NCBI GenBank assembly: GCA_016286245.1
Contig: JAEESG010000003.1
Location: 1 to 62,787, forward strand
DNA from: Clostridiales bacterium
GTDB lineage: Bacteria; Bacillota; Clostridia; Oscillospirales; CAG-382
Length of the DNA stretch: 62,787 bases
Reading direction: 5' to 3'
The notes under the pieces are model-generated. The model was not told the origin of the DNA and did no database searches. It worked only from the letters and a program-made list of their open reading frames with translations. Shown here in pieces: positions 34,418-44,000 of this stretch (positions within the stretch are counted from its first letter, which is position 1; each line of letters opens with the position of its first letter). The position numbers were made by a program, and so were the translations under genes.

Positions 34418-35845
34418 TTAATCTTCCTTTCCGGTCCAGCAATACGTACAAATCTTTGAAGTATCAAGTCCTATCGCTTCAGAGAGTCCCTCTACCGTCT
34501 GATATTCGAGCGACGCGAGGTGAAGCTCTTCGCATATCGTTTCTCTCAGTTTCTTTCCGCGCTCCGTCGTCGGGTCGCTGTATTCGTCGAGGTGTTTGAA
34601 TCCATTTTCGCCTTCAAGTTTCAAAATCGTGGCTCTCGTTATGAGCTCGTTATCGCTCGTAGCCCTCGAAAAATTCAAAAATTTACATCCGTACATTATC
34701 GGCGGGCAGGCTGAGCGCATATGCACCTTTTTTGCTCCGCTTTCGTACAGGAATTCGACCGTTTCTCTCAGCTGTGTGCCCCTTACTATCGAGTCGTCGA
34801 CAAAAAGCAGTTCTTTATCCTTTATGAGTTCGTCGACGGGTATCTGTTTCATTTTCGCGATTCTGTTGCGTTCCTTCTGATTTGCCGGCATAAAGCTTCT
34901 CGGCCACGTCGGTGTATATTTTATGAACGGTCTTGCAAACGGCAGTTTACTTCCGTTTGCGTATCCTATCGCGTGCGGAGTTCCCGAATCGGGCACGCCC
35001 GCAACGCAGTCCGCCTGCGGCAGTTTTCCCGATTTTATGTCGTTTTTCGCCATGATTTCTCCGTTGCGGTATCTCATGAGTTCAACGTTTACGCCTTCGT
35101 ACGTCGACGTCGGAAATCCGTAATACGACCACAAAAACGAGCATATCCTCATTTTTTCCTTTCCTTTTTTAAGGACGGTCATGTTTTCCGCGCCGATTTC
35201 GACTATTTCCCCGGGTTTCAGCTCGTATGCGTTTTTATATCCGAGTTTCTCATACGCGAAATGTTCGAACGAAACGCACATTCCCTTTTTACTCTTTCCA
35301 ACGTGTACCGGCAGTCTTCCGGCAAGGTCTCTTGCCGCGATTATGGTATTTTTTTCGGTAAGTACAAGTATTACCGCCGTGCCGTCAATGCGCTCCTGTG
35401 CGTATCTTATACCCTGCGCAAACGTCTTTTTTCGGTTGATAAGCGCCGCAAGCAGTTCCGTGGAGTTTACTCCGCCTCTCGTCATTGCGGTAAGCTGTCC
35501 CGCGCCTTCATTTATATATTCCTTTATAAGCTCCTCGGCGTTATTTATCACGCCGACCATACATATCGCGTATCTTCCGAGGTTTGAACGCATGAGCAGC
35601 GGCTGCGGGTCGCTGTCGTTTATACAGCCTATCGCCGCACTTCCCTTCATCTGCTCCAAAATTCCCTCGAACTTCGTTCTGAACGGAGAGTTTCCTATAT
35701 TATGTATCTTTCTCTGCAGTCCGATACTGCTTTCAAACGCCGCCATTCCCGCGCTTTTCGTTCCGAGATGCGAATGGTAGTCGGTTCCGAAAAACACGTC
35801 TGACAAAACGTCCGTTTTGCCTACAACGCCAAAAAATCCTCCCAT
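34418..35845 (-). CDS. purF: Amidophosphoribosyltransferase homologue lacking the glutaminase nucleophile
   Basis: 475 residues. The C-terminal phosphoribosyltransferase half is intact: [20 protein letters not shown], the PRPP loop [16 protein letters not shown] near 345-360. Cysteines matching the Bacillus PurF 4Fe-4S ligands are kept (RICSF near 234, YGCKF near 386, CTYC near 468). The glutaminase half is degenerate. The protein begins [10 protein letters not shown], where active PurF starts Cys-Gly-Val-Phe-Gly. The GHVRY arginine region reads IGCINDS, and the HNGN oxyanion segment reads MVGVIN. AAAGGAGAC fixes the start, so no Cys is hidden upstream. Similar Cys-less paralogues occur in other anaerobes as far as I recall. 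Ammonia may be the amine donor. Confidence 0.88.
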   Translation of the reverse strand: MGGFFGVVGKTDVLSDVFFGTDYHSHLGTKSAGMAAFESSIGLQRKIHNIGNSPFRTKFEGILEQMKGSAAIGCINDSDPQPLLMRSNLGRYAICMVGVINNAEELIKEYINEGAGQLTAMTRGGVNSTELLAALINRKKTFAQGIRYAQERIDGTAVILVLTEKNTIIAARDLAGRLPVHVGKSKKGMCVSFEHFAYEKLGYKNAYELKPGEIVEIGAENMTVLKKGKEKMRICSFLWSYYGFPTSTYEGVNVELMRYRNGEIMAKNDIKSGKLPQADCVAGVPDSGTPHAIGYANGSKLPFARPFIKYTPTWPRSFMPANQKERNRIAKMKQIPVDELIKDKELLFVDDSIVRGTQLRETVEFLYESGAKKVHMRSACPPIMYGCKFLNFSRATSDNELITRATILKLEGENGFKHLDEYSDPTTERGKKLRETICEELHLASLEYQTVEGLSEAIGLDTSKICTYCWTGKED

Positions 35846-35857
35846 GACAAGTCTCCT

Positions 35858-36544
35858 TTAATTTTTTTCAAAGAAAAGCTTTGAAAGCGTCATGGGATCT
35901 ATATATTTTCCGTCCTTATAAACGCGCATATTTCCCGATGCGATTTCGTCGATGAGCATTACTTCGCCGCAAGCGTCGTATCCGAACTCGAACTTTATAT
36001 CGTAAAGGTCAAGTCCCTTTGCTTTTAAATCGTCGGCAACTATTTTCGTTATTTTGCGCGTCATTTCCTTTATATCGTCGTACTGCTTTTCGGTCATTAC
36101 TCCGAGCATAACGAGTCCGTCCTTTGTTACGAGGGGATCGCCCTTTTCGTCGTTCTTGAACGTCATCTCAACGTATGCGTCGAGATCCTGTCCTTCGGTT
36201 ACGTAATCGCTGTAACGTCTGAAAAAGCTGCCTACCGCTTTATAACGGCATATTACTTCAAGCCCTTTTCCGAAAACCTTTGCGGGAAGAACTTCCATGG
36301 TGGTATCGTCAAAATTTGCGTTTACAAAATGCGTCTTTATTCCCGACGCGTTTATTTTTTCAAAGAAATATACCGACATACGAAGATTTACGTCGCCGAC
36401 GCCCTCGATAGTAAGGCCTATCGAATTTTCTCCGGGATCAAACACGCCGTCTTTTCCCGTGCAGTCGTCCTTGAACTTCAAAAGGTAATTTCCGTTGTCG
36501 AGTGCGAATACGTTTTTTGTCTTTCCTGTGTAAACGAGTTTCAT
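35858..36544 (-). CDS. purC: SAICAR synthetase
   Basis: 228 residues, typical length. It condenses CAIR with aspartate using ATP. Visible: [20 protein letters not shown] at the N-terminus, [20 protein letters not shown] near 87-106, [21 protein letters not shown] near 187-207. It lies between purF (12-base gap) and purE (26-base gap). Its product goes to PurB, which is not in the window. Confidence 0.97.
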   Translation of the reverse strand: MKLVYTGKTKNVFALDNGNYLLKFKDDCTGKDGVFDPGENSIGLTIEGVGDVNLRMSVYFFEKINASGIKTHFVNANFDDTTMEVLPAKVFGKGLEVICRYKAVGSFFRRYSDYVTEGQDLDAYVEMTFKNDEKGDPLVTKDGLVMLGVMTEKQYDDIKEMTRKITKIVADDLKAKGLDLYDIKFEFGYDACGEVMLIDEIASGNMRVYKDGKYIDPMTLSKLFFEKN

Positions 36545-36570
36545 AAAAGTTTTCCTCCCAAAAATTTATA

Positions 36571-37062
36571 TTATTTATTATTTTCCGATATTTTTTTATC
36601 TTTTTCCAGAACTTTTTCCCTGTCTTTTGCGCGCTGTTCCTTTAATTTATTTTTGAGTCCCTCGTCGCTTATCGAAAGCATCTGTACAGCAAGAATCGCG
36701 GCATTTGTGCCTCCGTTTATGGCAACTGTCGCTACGGGTACTCCGGACGGCATCTGAACGACCGATAAAAGCGCGTCCATTCCGTCGAGCGACGCCGATT
36801 TACACGGTATTCCTATTACGGGAAGAACAGTATTCGCGGCGATAACACCCGCAAGGTGCGCCGCCATGCCTGCCGCCGCAATAATTACGCCGAAACCGTT
36901 TTCCTCGGCGTGAATTGCAAAATCCGTCGCCTCACACGGTGTTCTGTGTGCGGAATATACGTGCATTTCATATTCAACTCCGAAATTTTCAAGCGTTTGC
37001 GCCGCTTTTTCAACGATCGGAAGGTCGCTGTCGCTTCCCATGATTATTGCAACTTTTTTCAT
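36571..37062 (-). CDS. purE: N5-carboxyaminoimidazole ribonucleotide mutase (PurE)
   Basis: 163 residues with the PurE signatures IIMGSDSDLP near 7-16, SAHRTP near 39-44 and AAAGMAAHLAGV near 62-73. By these it looks like class I PurE. No purK is present in the operon; anaerobes in high CO2 can lack it, or it lies elsewhere. It is the first gene of the operon, 25 bases after the riboswitch terminator, with AAAAGGAGAATCG ahead of the start. The lysine- and glutamate-rich last 25 residues are not part of the conserved fold. Confidence 0.96.
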   Translation of the reverse strand: MKKVAIIMGSDSDLPIVEKAAQTLENFGVEYEMHVYSAHRTPCEATDFAIHAEENGFGVIIAAAGMAAHLAGVIAANTVLPVIGIPCKSASLDGMDALLSVVQMPSGVPVATVAINGGTNAAILAVQMLSISDEGLKNKLKEQRAKDREKVLEKDKKISENNK

Positions 37063-37086
37063 ATCGATTCTCCTTTTGAAATTAAT

Positions 37087-37128
37087 AAAAAAAGAGCATA
37101 ACAGAGCCCGAAAACTGCTCTGTTATGC
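37087..37128 (-). terminator. Riboswitch-controlled terminator before purE
   Basis: A 12-bp perfect stem (GCATAACAGAGC with GCTCTGTTATGC) is followed by TCTTTTTTT on the minus strand. Its 5' arm starts within the last bases of the ZTP aptamer (GGGCA), so ligand binding to the aptamer would compete with terminator formation and allow readthrough into purE. Confidence 0.9.
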
Positions 37129-37207
37129 CCAGACGGTCGGCATTAAGAATCATTTTAATCTTTGCTCCCCAGCAGTGCTCTGCATTTCTCCGTCAGTAAC
37201 AAAGATT
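37128..37207 (-). promoter_or_regulatory. ZTP (ZMP) riboswitch, pfl motif
   Basis: Read on the minus strand, AATCTTTG (37200-37207) pairs with CAAAGATT (37158-37165) as the outer stem. Inside are the conserved ACTGACGG and the GGGGAGC that leads into the 3' arm. A short linker then gives the hallmark CCGACCGTCTGGGC (37127-37140). GACGG (37190-37194) can pair with CCGTC (37132-37136), the expected pseudoknot. A terminator follows directly, the classic ON-switch layout. The family binds ZMP/ZTP, which rise when 10-formyl-THF is scarce, and sits upstream of purine and folate genes. Confidence 0.93.
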
Positions 37208-37214
37208 ATAATTT

Positions 37215-37243
37215 ATTTTAGCATTATTCCGTCAAAAAGTCAA
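37215..37243 (-). promoter_or_regulatory. Sigma-A promoter of the purine/one-carbon operon
   Basis: Minus strand TTGACT (37238-37243), 17-base spacer, TAAAAT (37215-37220). The transcript would start at the 5' edge of the riboswitch. The stretch between this promoter and the terminator at 37352 is A/T-rich, with nothing else recognisable. Confidence 0.85.
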
Positions 37244-37322
37244 CCGATTTACACCTGTTTTTACATTTTTTCCTTTTTGTTTATATATCGGTAAATTTTT
37301 ACGTTTTTTTGCACGTTTTTTA

Positions 37323-37352
37323 CAAAAAAGGACCGGGCTTTTCGCCCGGTCC
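37323..37352 (-). terminator. Terminator of the first SLH protein gene
   Basis: GGACCGGGC pairs with GCCCGGTCC around TTTTC, followed by a T run on the minus strand. Confidence 0.9.
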
Positions 37353-37369
37353 CTGATTTTATTTGATTA

Positions 37370-40300
37370 TCAGTCCCACTTATCTTCGTTTGCTTCAACG
37401 TCGAGGAAATCATAAGGTTCGTCGCCGTTTACAACTACGATGATGTTGTCGATTACGGGATATTCATCCTTCGACTTCTTTTCGTGCGTGAAGAATACCT
37501 TTACGTACTTGCCCTTTTCGGTCGAGTAGGAATCCTCGTCCTTTTCGGCGTACTGCTCGTTGAATGCGAGTACGTTTTCGCCTGCTTCCTTGATATCTTC
37601 AAGCGTTACCTTCGAAATCTCAGCCGTCGTGATGTCTTCCTTATCGGCAAACTTGAGAATAGCTATGTTTGCGTCGCTTGCAACTTCAAATACGTCATAT
37701 ACGTATCCTTCATAGTAGAAGTAGGTCGTATCTGCGTCGTTTACGGGCATCGTTTCAAGAAGCGTTTCGTCGCCGTCGAATATTACGTCCTTTACGAACG
37801 CCATATACTTATTCGTTGCGGGAGATACGGTATTTACGTTATCAACGTCGATCTTCTTATCGTCGATTGCGCCGCTTGCGTCAAGTTTTACGACTGCTCC
37901 GCCGGGAACGGGGTTCGAAAGCGATTTTGCGTCTTTCGTCGTCTTTGTTCCGAGGACGCCCTCAACAACCGTACCGGTTGCAAGGTCAAATACGTCGTAT
38001 GCGTAAGCGAACTTTTCTTCGCTGAGCATCTTGGGCGTGCTGGACTTAACTACAACGTACGAGGATGCAACTGCAGCTGCGTTTGCAAATACTACGTGGT
38101 CGTCTTCAACCTCAGCGTAGAGGAATGCGAGTCTTGCCTGAGTCTTGCTGTCGCCGATGTTTTCGTAAACGTACTGAACGTTTCCGAGTACCGAGTCAAT
38201 CGTGCCCGGGAAGTCGGCGCCGGTATAAGTTTCAAGTTTCGAGGTCATTTCGCCGTCCGTGCCTTCATAGATGCATCTGAACATGAATTCGGTCTTATCG
38301 TCGATTATAACGTCGTTGAACCAGTGCGAAGACTGCGGCGAAGTACCGTCGGTACCGAACATCGAGTATCTGTCGTCAGCTGCGTCAACAAGCGCGTATT
38401 TCTTTCCTGTACGCTTCTTGAAGATTACCTTCTGGTCGTTGCCCTTTTCACCGAGGTCATATGCTGCCTGGCGGGTTCTCGTCGTATCAAAGAACATATC
38501 CGGAAGCAGATAGCTTATGTGCTTGATGTTTCCGTTCTTTGCCTGTTCGTGGAACATGCTCTTCAAGATATACTTATCGTCGTCGTCGTAATCGTACTTA
38601 CACGGTTTGCCGTAATATGCGTAGTACGTCTTACCGTTTTCTTCCGTTACCGTTACGTCGAATCTGTACGTTCCGTTAACCGTCTTTGTGGGTTTCGGAT
38701 AGCATTCGTCAACGCTTACGGGTACGTACGTTTCTTCGCCGTCCATAAGAACTTTAAGATACTGGTCGTATCTGTTGGTTCTCGTGTTGAACGAGGAGAT
38801 CGTTTCTTCTTCAAGCGGAATGATTATATCGTCCGCGTTTGCGAATTTCGAATTGTTCTCGATTAATTCATAATATACAACCTTGCCGTTCAGCGAGTAA
38901 ACTATAGCCGCCTTATTGAGGTTGCCGTAGTCAAGGATTGACGTTGCAAGATTGGATGATGCATAGAAGTTCGTAAATGCTCTGTCGAGCTGGAGAGCCG
39001 AGATCTGCGTCGAGTTACCTATTCTTACATAATAGCTCTGCATCTTACCCGAAATATAGGTGATCGTGCCGTAATATGCAGCTGCAACGCTCTGAACTTC
39101 AATGAAGTTTGCTTTCTGGTTGATGTATGCTGCAACGAAGTCGCCGTCGTTATATGCAACGCCGTATACGTTTGCGCCGTTCGTATAAATTACGGGGAGG
39201 TTCTGGAATGCGTCGGGGTTGGAAGGAGTAATAACAACCGGCTTATTTTCTCTGTATTCTGTGAACTTCGAGAAGTTATAATCCTTGCTTGCTACTATCT
39301 TACCTACAGTTGCGGGTCTGAACCAAACGTATTCTATTCTTCCGTCGCCGTCGTTATCGTATGCGTCTATCTTGAAAATACCGCCGTAGTAAATAGCTCT
39401 GAATGCGTTGAGGAATGCACTGTCGCCGTCAGGTGTGCCTGTTTCTTCATTGCTCTGCCATTTATCGTTTACTATATAGAATGAATACAGACCTGCCGCT
39501 TTATCAAGGCAAAGCATATCGATTCTCTTTGCGTTATCTGCGTTTCTTGCTTCATAATCGCTTACGCCTTCTATGTGCTTGGGCGTAAAGTACGAGTACG
39601 GAGCGTCGTAGAAGTAACATGTCTGACCGGATACCGTCAGCGCGCCCGTTGCTCTCGGGAATTCGCTGTTGCCTTCATAATATTTTCTGCTCCATCTGCC
39701 AAGCTTTGCGCTGTTGTTGGAGTACATTATCATCTTGCATTCCGCAAGAAGTATTTCTTCAACCTTATTATCTTTTTCGTTATATTTGCAGAATACTTTT
39801 ACTTCCGCCATGATATACGAGTCAGCGTCGCCTTCGAGTCCGAGTTCGGCGGTTGTCGTATAGAAGCCGGGAATCTTGTCGCCTTCTTTTGCTGCGAGGA
39901 ACACGGTTCCTTCTCCGTTTGCATCTTCCGTAGGCTTGAATTCCGTGCTTTCTTCGCTATCGTTAAATGCGTAATGAGTCGTTTCTCTTATCACAAACGT
40001 CTGCTCTTCGACTTCATAAATCTTTTCGCAGAGAGTCTTGTTCGCTTCTTCGCTCATAAGCGTCCATTTTCCGTTCGAAAGACGATAAGGTGTTTCTTTG
40101 AGTTCCTTTTCGTTCAGTTCGGCGTAGAACGCGTTATAGAGGATTATTGCGATATCGCCTCTCGTAAGTTCCGATTCATAGTCTTCCATCAAGCTTGCGG
40201 GAAGTCCCTTATTGAGATTTACTCCCTTGCTTTCGGCAATCGTTATGTAATCGAAAGGATATGAAAGAACGGCGTCCTTTTCATAGCCGAGAGCTCTGAC

Positions 40301-40720
40301 TACCATCGTGTATGCGTCCTGAAGCATTATCGTGCCTTCGGGATCAAATTCGGTAGCGGATACGCCCTTTATTATTCCCATGGAATTTGCCCATGAAATC
40401 ATTCCGAAGAACGTCGGGTCTGTAAGGTCGGTAAACGGACTTGTGTTTTCTCCGCCCTCAAGCGACGAACCTTTTTTCATGAGTCTGTAAATAAACGCGG
40501 CCATCTGCTCACGTGTTACAAAGCCGGATGTGCCGTATGCAGTCTCTGTTACACCCTTCGTTACGCCGATACCTTCAAGCAGGGTTACCGCGTTTGTAAG
40601 GATTTCATTATTCGGGTCTACGTCAGTAAATTTTGAAACGGCACTTGCGCTGATCACAAATACCGACATTACAAAAATTACTGCAAGAACGAGTGTAAGA
40701 GTTCGCTTAAAATTTCTCAT
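37370..40720 (-). CDS. Large S-layer homology (SLH) domain protein, copy 1
   Basis: About 1116 residues. A signal peptide (LTLVLAVIFVMSVFVISASA) is followed by three SLH modules over about 30-210 (KFTDVDPNNEILTNAVTLLE; FVTREQMAAFIYRLMKKG; SPFTDLTDPTFFGMISWANS; LTRGDIAIILYNAF). The remaining 900 residues are a tyrosine- and aspartate-rich extracellular region with no recognised enzyme motif and little cysteine. SLH modules attach proteins to secondary cell wall polymer, so this may be an S-layer or surface protein. It shares layout and promoter architecture with the gene at 41070-44300. GGGAGG eight bases upstream supports the start at 40720 over 40738. Confidence 0.88.
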   Translation of the reverse strand: MRNFKRTLTLVLAVIFVMSVFVISASAVSKFTDVDPNNEILTNAVTLLEGIGVTKGVTETAYGTSGFVTREQMAAFIYRLMKKGSSLEGGENTSPFTDLTDPTFFGMISWANSMGIIKGVSATEFDPEGTIMLQDAYTMVVRALGYEKDAVLSYPFDYITIAESKGVNLNKGLPASLMEDYESELTRGDIAIILYNAFYAELNEKELKETPYRLSNGKWTLMSEEANKTLCEKIYEVEEQTFVIRETTHYAFNDSEESTEFKPTEDANGEGTVFLAAKEGDKIPGFYTTTAELGLEGDADSYIMAEVKVFCKYNEKDNKVEEILLAECKMIMYSNNSAKLGRWSRKYYEGNSEFPRATGALTVSGQTCYFYDAPYSYFTPKHIEGVSDYEARNADNAKRIDMLCLDKAAGLYSFYIVNDKWQSNEETGTPDGDSAFLNAFRAIYYGGIFKIDAYDNDGDGRIEYVWFRPATVGKIVASKDYNFSKFTEYRENKPVVITPSNPDAFQNLPVIYTNGANVYGVAYNDGDFVAAYINQKANFIEVQSVAAAYYGTITYISGKMQSYYVRIGNSTQISALQLDRAFTNFYASSNLATSILDYGNLNKAAIVYSLNGKVVYYELIENNSKFANADDIIIPLEEETISSFNTRTNRYDQYLKVLMDGEETYVPVSVDECYPKPTKTVNGTYRFDVTVTEENGKTYYAYYGKPCKYDYDDDDKYILKSMFHEQAKNGNIKHISYLLPDMFFDTTRTRQAAYDLGEKGNDQKVIFKKRTGKKYALVDAADDRYSMFGTDGTSPQSSHWFNDVIIDDKTEFMFRCIYEGTDGEMTSKLETYTGADFPGTIDSVLGNVQYVYENIGDSKTQARLAFLYAEVEDDHVVFANAAAVASSYVVVKSSTPKMLSEEKFAYAYDVFDLATGTVVEGVLGTKTTKDAKSLSNPVPGGAVVKLDASGAIDDKKIDVDNVNTVSPATNKYMAFVKDVIFDGDETLLETMPVNDADTTYFYYEGYVYDVFEVASDANIAILKFADKEDITTAEISKVTLEDIKEAGENVLAFNEQYAEKDEDSYSTEKGKYVKVFFTHEKKSKDEYPVIDNIIVVVNGDEPYDFLDVEANEDKWD

Positions 40721-40780
40721 TTGGATTTCCTCCCGCATTAATTTTATATGTCTACTCTGTTAGACTTATATACACAATAT

Positions 40781-40809
40781 ATTTTATATCACTATTACGC
40801 ATTTTGCAA
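40781..40809 (-). promoter_or_regulatory. Sigma-A promoter of SLH protein 1
   Basis: Minus strand TTGCAA (40804-40809), 17-base spacer, TAAAAT (40781-40786). A motif with two GTTAC units (40824-40843) lies 14 bases upstream of the -35 and recurs at the second SLH gene. A small GTCTA/TAGAC hairpin (40750-40765) lies in the leader. The remaining A/T-rich DNA to 41000 shows nothing more. Confidence 0.75.
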
Positions 40810-40999
40810 GTGTTTTTTTACTTTGTAACACAAAAGTAACAATATTTTTTGCACTATTTTTTTCTTTTTGTTTAATCTCACAAATTTATTTTTGATTTTT
40901 ATACATTTTTTACAAAACTAATTAACTATTATTATTTTATTTTACATTATAGAACATTTTTCTTTTTTGTTTTTTCGGGAAAAGCGCGCCAAAAATGCG

Positions 41000-41033
41000 C
41001 AAAAAAAGGTCCCGGTCTTTCGACCGGGACCTT
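41000..41033 (-). terminator. Terminator of the second SLH protein gene
   Basis: AAGGTCCCGGTC pairs with GACCGGGACCTT around TTTC, with a T run following on the minus strand. The stem resembles, but is not identical to, the terminator of the other SLH gene. Confidence 0.9.
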
Positions 41034-41069
41034 ATGTTTAACTAATCAGATTCTGTTTATAAGATTCAA

Positions 41070-44000
41070 TTAGTCAACGTCGAGTTCCTGAGTTTCGCCG
41101 TCCATTACCCAAACTACTGCGAAGAGTACGTCGCCGTTGAAGCCGTCTTCATCTTTTGCGAAGAAGTTATTATCATCTTCCCAATCGATGAGCATCGTAG
41201 CTTTTACGTACTTAGCATATTTTGTCGAGTAGGTCTGTCCGTCGTCTTCTGTGTACGACTTGTTGTAGCATCTGATGGAATCGTTGTCGTCGTCTGCAAG
41301 GTCAGCCTTGTTGAGAGCGGACATCGAGCCCCACGTAATAACGTCTTCAATCCACTTCGTGTCGGATCCGAGTCTTACGATCGATGCTTTGTCAGCGTTT
41401 ACATAGTATACAGAGGTGAGGTCGCCGTACGGGCAGATTTCAAGGGTATCATCATCAGCGTCGTACGAGAGGATCCAGTACTTCTGCATATCCTTGAACT
41501 GCTGCGACTTAGCGTTTTCATCAACCTTACCGGTCGAGGTTACGGTTACCATGTCGCCGTATGCCTTAACCTTAACATTCGCTGCCTTTGCAGCCGTCGT
41601 CGAACCGTAGAGGGTTTCAACTGCGCCTGTGTAAGGATTGTATACCTGATACTTAGCCATGTATTCGTCGTCATCCGTAGGAACTACGTCAACGAGTTTA
41701 ACTATTCTTTCTGCCTTCTTCTTGGAAGCGGAGTCTTCAACGTCGAGGTCTTCACCTTCAGCGTAGAGAACTACGAGTTTAAGAGCGTTCGAATGATCAG
41801 GATCGTTCTTTACTACGAGCTGAACATTGTTGAGTCCCTTAAGTTCGCCTGTGAGATCAGAGAGTGCGAGTTCTTCGAATTTAACTTCGCCGTTCTTTAT
41901 GTTCTTAAGAACAACTTTCGTCGTGTCGTCGAGGTAAAGCTTCTGATCAACACCGGTGAGAGTGAATCTCTTGCCGAGGTCTTTCTTAAGCGTTGCTTCT
42001 ACGTCAACTTCGATAAGTCCGAAGAGTGTTTCGTCTTTGTCAGCTGCGAGAACTTTTGCGATGTCTTTTTCAAGACCTACATAGTCTGCATCTGTCATTT
42101 CTTCGTCGTCATATGCGTTGCCAAGGAGCTTGATCGAGTAGTTGCCGTTTCCGTCTACTGCGAAGGAAGCGATCTTGTTAACGTATGTGTTTTCGCCTGT
42201 CTTGATTTCGGGATAGTAAGCGTCCGTTATTACCGGAACGTATACGAGTTCGCCGTTAACCCAAGCGTGAACGTACGTCGTCTTCTTGCCTGTCTTGTTG
42301 TTGAAGTTCGAGTCATACCACTTGCCGTCGTTTTCTTCGTCTTCAGTGATTACGAGAAGCGTTCCGTCGTAATCGTTAACCGATTCAACGCCTGTCGAGA
42401 AGAGAACTACGCCGTTGTATACATAGTATTCAGCGTCTTTCGAGTCGTATGCTGCCGGCTTCGTGAGGTTTGCAAAGAGTGCGTTCTTGAAGTCAGCCTT
42501 GGATACGAGGTATCCTTTTGCTTCGAGTTCATCAGTGTTGTCATAGTTTTCAACGAGCTTCCAAACGTCGCTTGTCGAAACTTTTTCGCCGTTGCTGAGA
42601 ACGATCGTCTTGTTTGCGTCAGAGATGTCTTTTACTGCGCCTACTACGGGCTTAACAACTGCTGCGATTTCGATGAGGTTAGCCTTCTTGTTGAAGTAAC
42701 CGATTACGAAATCTTCGTCAGCGAATTTTTCGCCTGAAACAACTGCTTTATTGGTGTAAACGATAGGAGCTTCATCAGCTGCGCCGTTCTTTATATAGTC
42801 CTTGTAGAACGTCTTCTTGGTAGTAGCGTCTACTACTGCGAATCTGTAAGGTCTGTAATTCATGTAATCATAGATTCCGTCGCCGTCTACGTCGTAGATG
42901 TCTGCGCTGTAGAGACCGCCGGTGTAAACCTGTGTGAGAGCGTCGATAAGTGCTGTGGAATCATCTGTGAAGAATTCATCGTCGTTCGTTGCGCTGAACG
43001 GATTAGCCTGAACGGTTACTTTGTATCCGCTGTCGGTCTTGTTAGCTTCGTAAAGTTCGATTTCGATGAAGTTGATGTTCTTTTCGTTTCTTGCAGCATA
43101 TTTCTGAGCGTCAGTGTAGCCTGCTGCGTACGTCGGCTGCGTGTAGGAGTACGGAGCGTTGTAGAAGTAAACTGCTTCGCCGTCCATCAAAGCTTTACCG
43201 GAAAGGTGCTTTGCGCCGTTGTAGTCTTCGCCGTTGTAATTATATGTGTAGTAGCTGCCCTTCTTGTTCGAGGAGAGCGATTCAAGTTTGATGTCCTTAA
43301 CGGTCTTCTTCGTGAGAAGAGGTTCTGCGTAAAGGATTTCGTCAATCGCGTCGTCCTTGTCAAGAGTTACGTACATTCTGAAGTAGGACATGATGTATTC
43401 GTCTGCTGCGCCGTCGATTGCGAGATCTTTAACGTCTGCATAGAATTCGTTTGTCTTTACTTCTGTGGGATTTTCGTTGTCATCGGGTGCTCTGAAGAGA
43501 ATTGCGTCGTATCCGAGGTCGTTCGTTGTTTCGCCGTCTTCGAATGCGCAGTTCGGTGTACCGATTGCCTGGTATTCAACTTCGAGTACGTCAAAGTACT
43601 TTTCGCAGAATGTCGGGTAGTCAGTTACTGTCTGAAGTACGAATGAATAACCGTCTTCAGCATTACCGAGTCTCTTTTCTTCCTGTTTCGTTTCTGCAAC
43701 GCCGGTCTTTGCAAAGAATGCGTTGTAGAGAAGGATTGCGATGTCGCCTCTTGTGAGTGCGTCGGTGTAGTTGATCGTGGACGGAAGTCCCTTGTTGAGT
43801 TCTACGCCCTTGCTTTCAGCAACTTCTATGTAGCCGAAAGGATAAGGAAGCGACTCTTCTGTTTCATAACCGAGTGCACGAACGATCATCGTGTATGCAT
43901 CCTGGAGTATGATCGAACCCTTGGGTTCAAACGTGGTAGCCGATGTTCCTTTGATGATGCCCTGGTTGTTTGCCCAGGAAATCATGAAGAAGAATGTCGG

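Noticed and set aside
34721-35587. 288-codon open frame opposite purF
   Set aside because: Antisense shadow of a gene with clear motifs; no ribosome site.
37128-37207. Guanine/adenine or THF riboswitch upstream of purE
   Set aside because: The conserved cores of those classes are absent; GACGG, GGGGAGC and CCGACCGTCTGGGC fit the ZTP class.
37484-38866. 460-codon open frame opposite the first SLH gene
   Set aside because: Translation is Cys/Arg/Val-rich with no recognisable domain; the minus-strand SLH protein explains the region.
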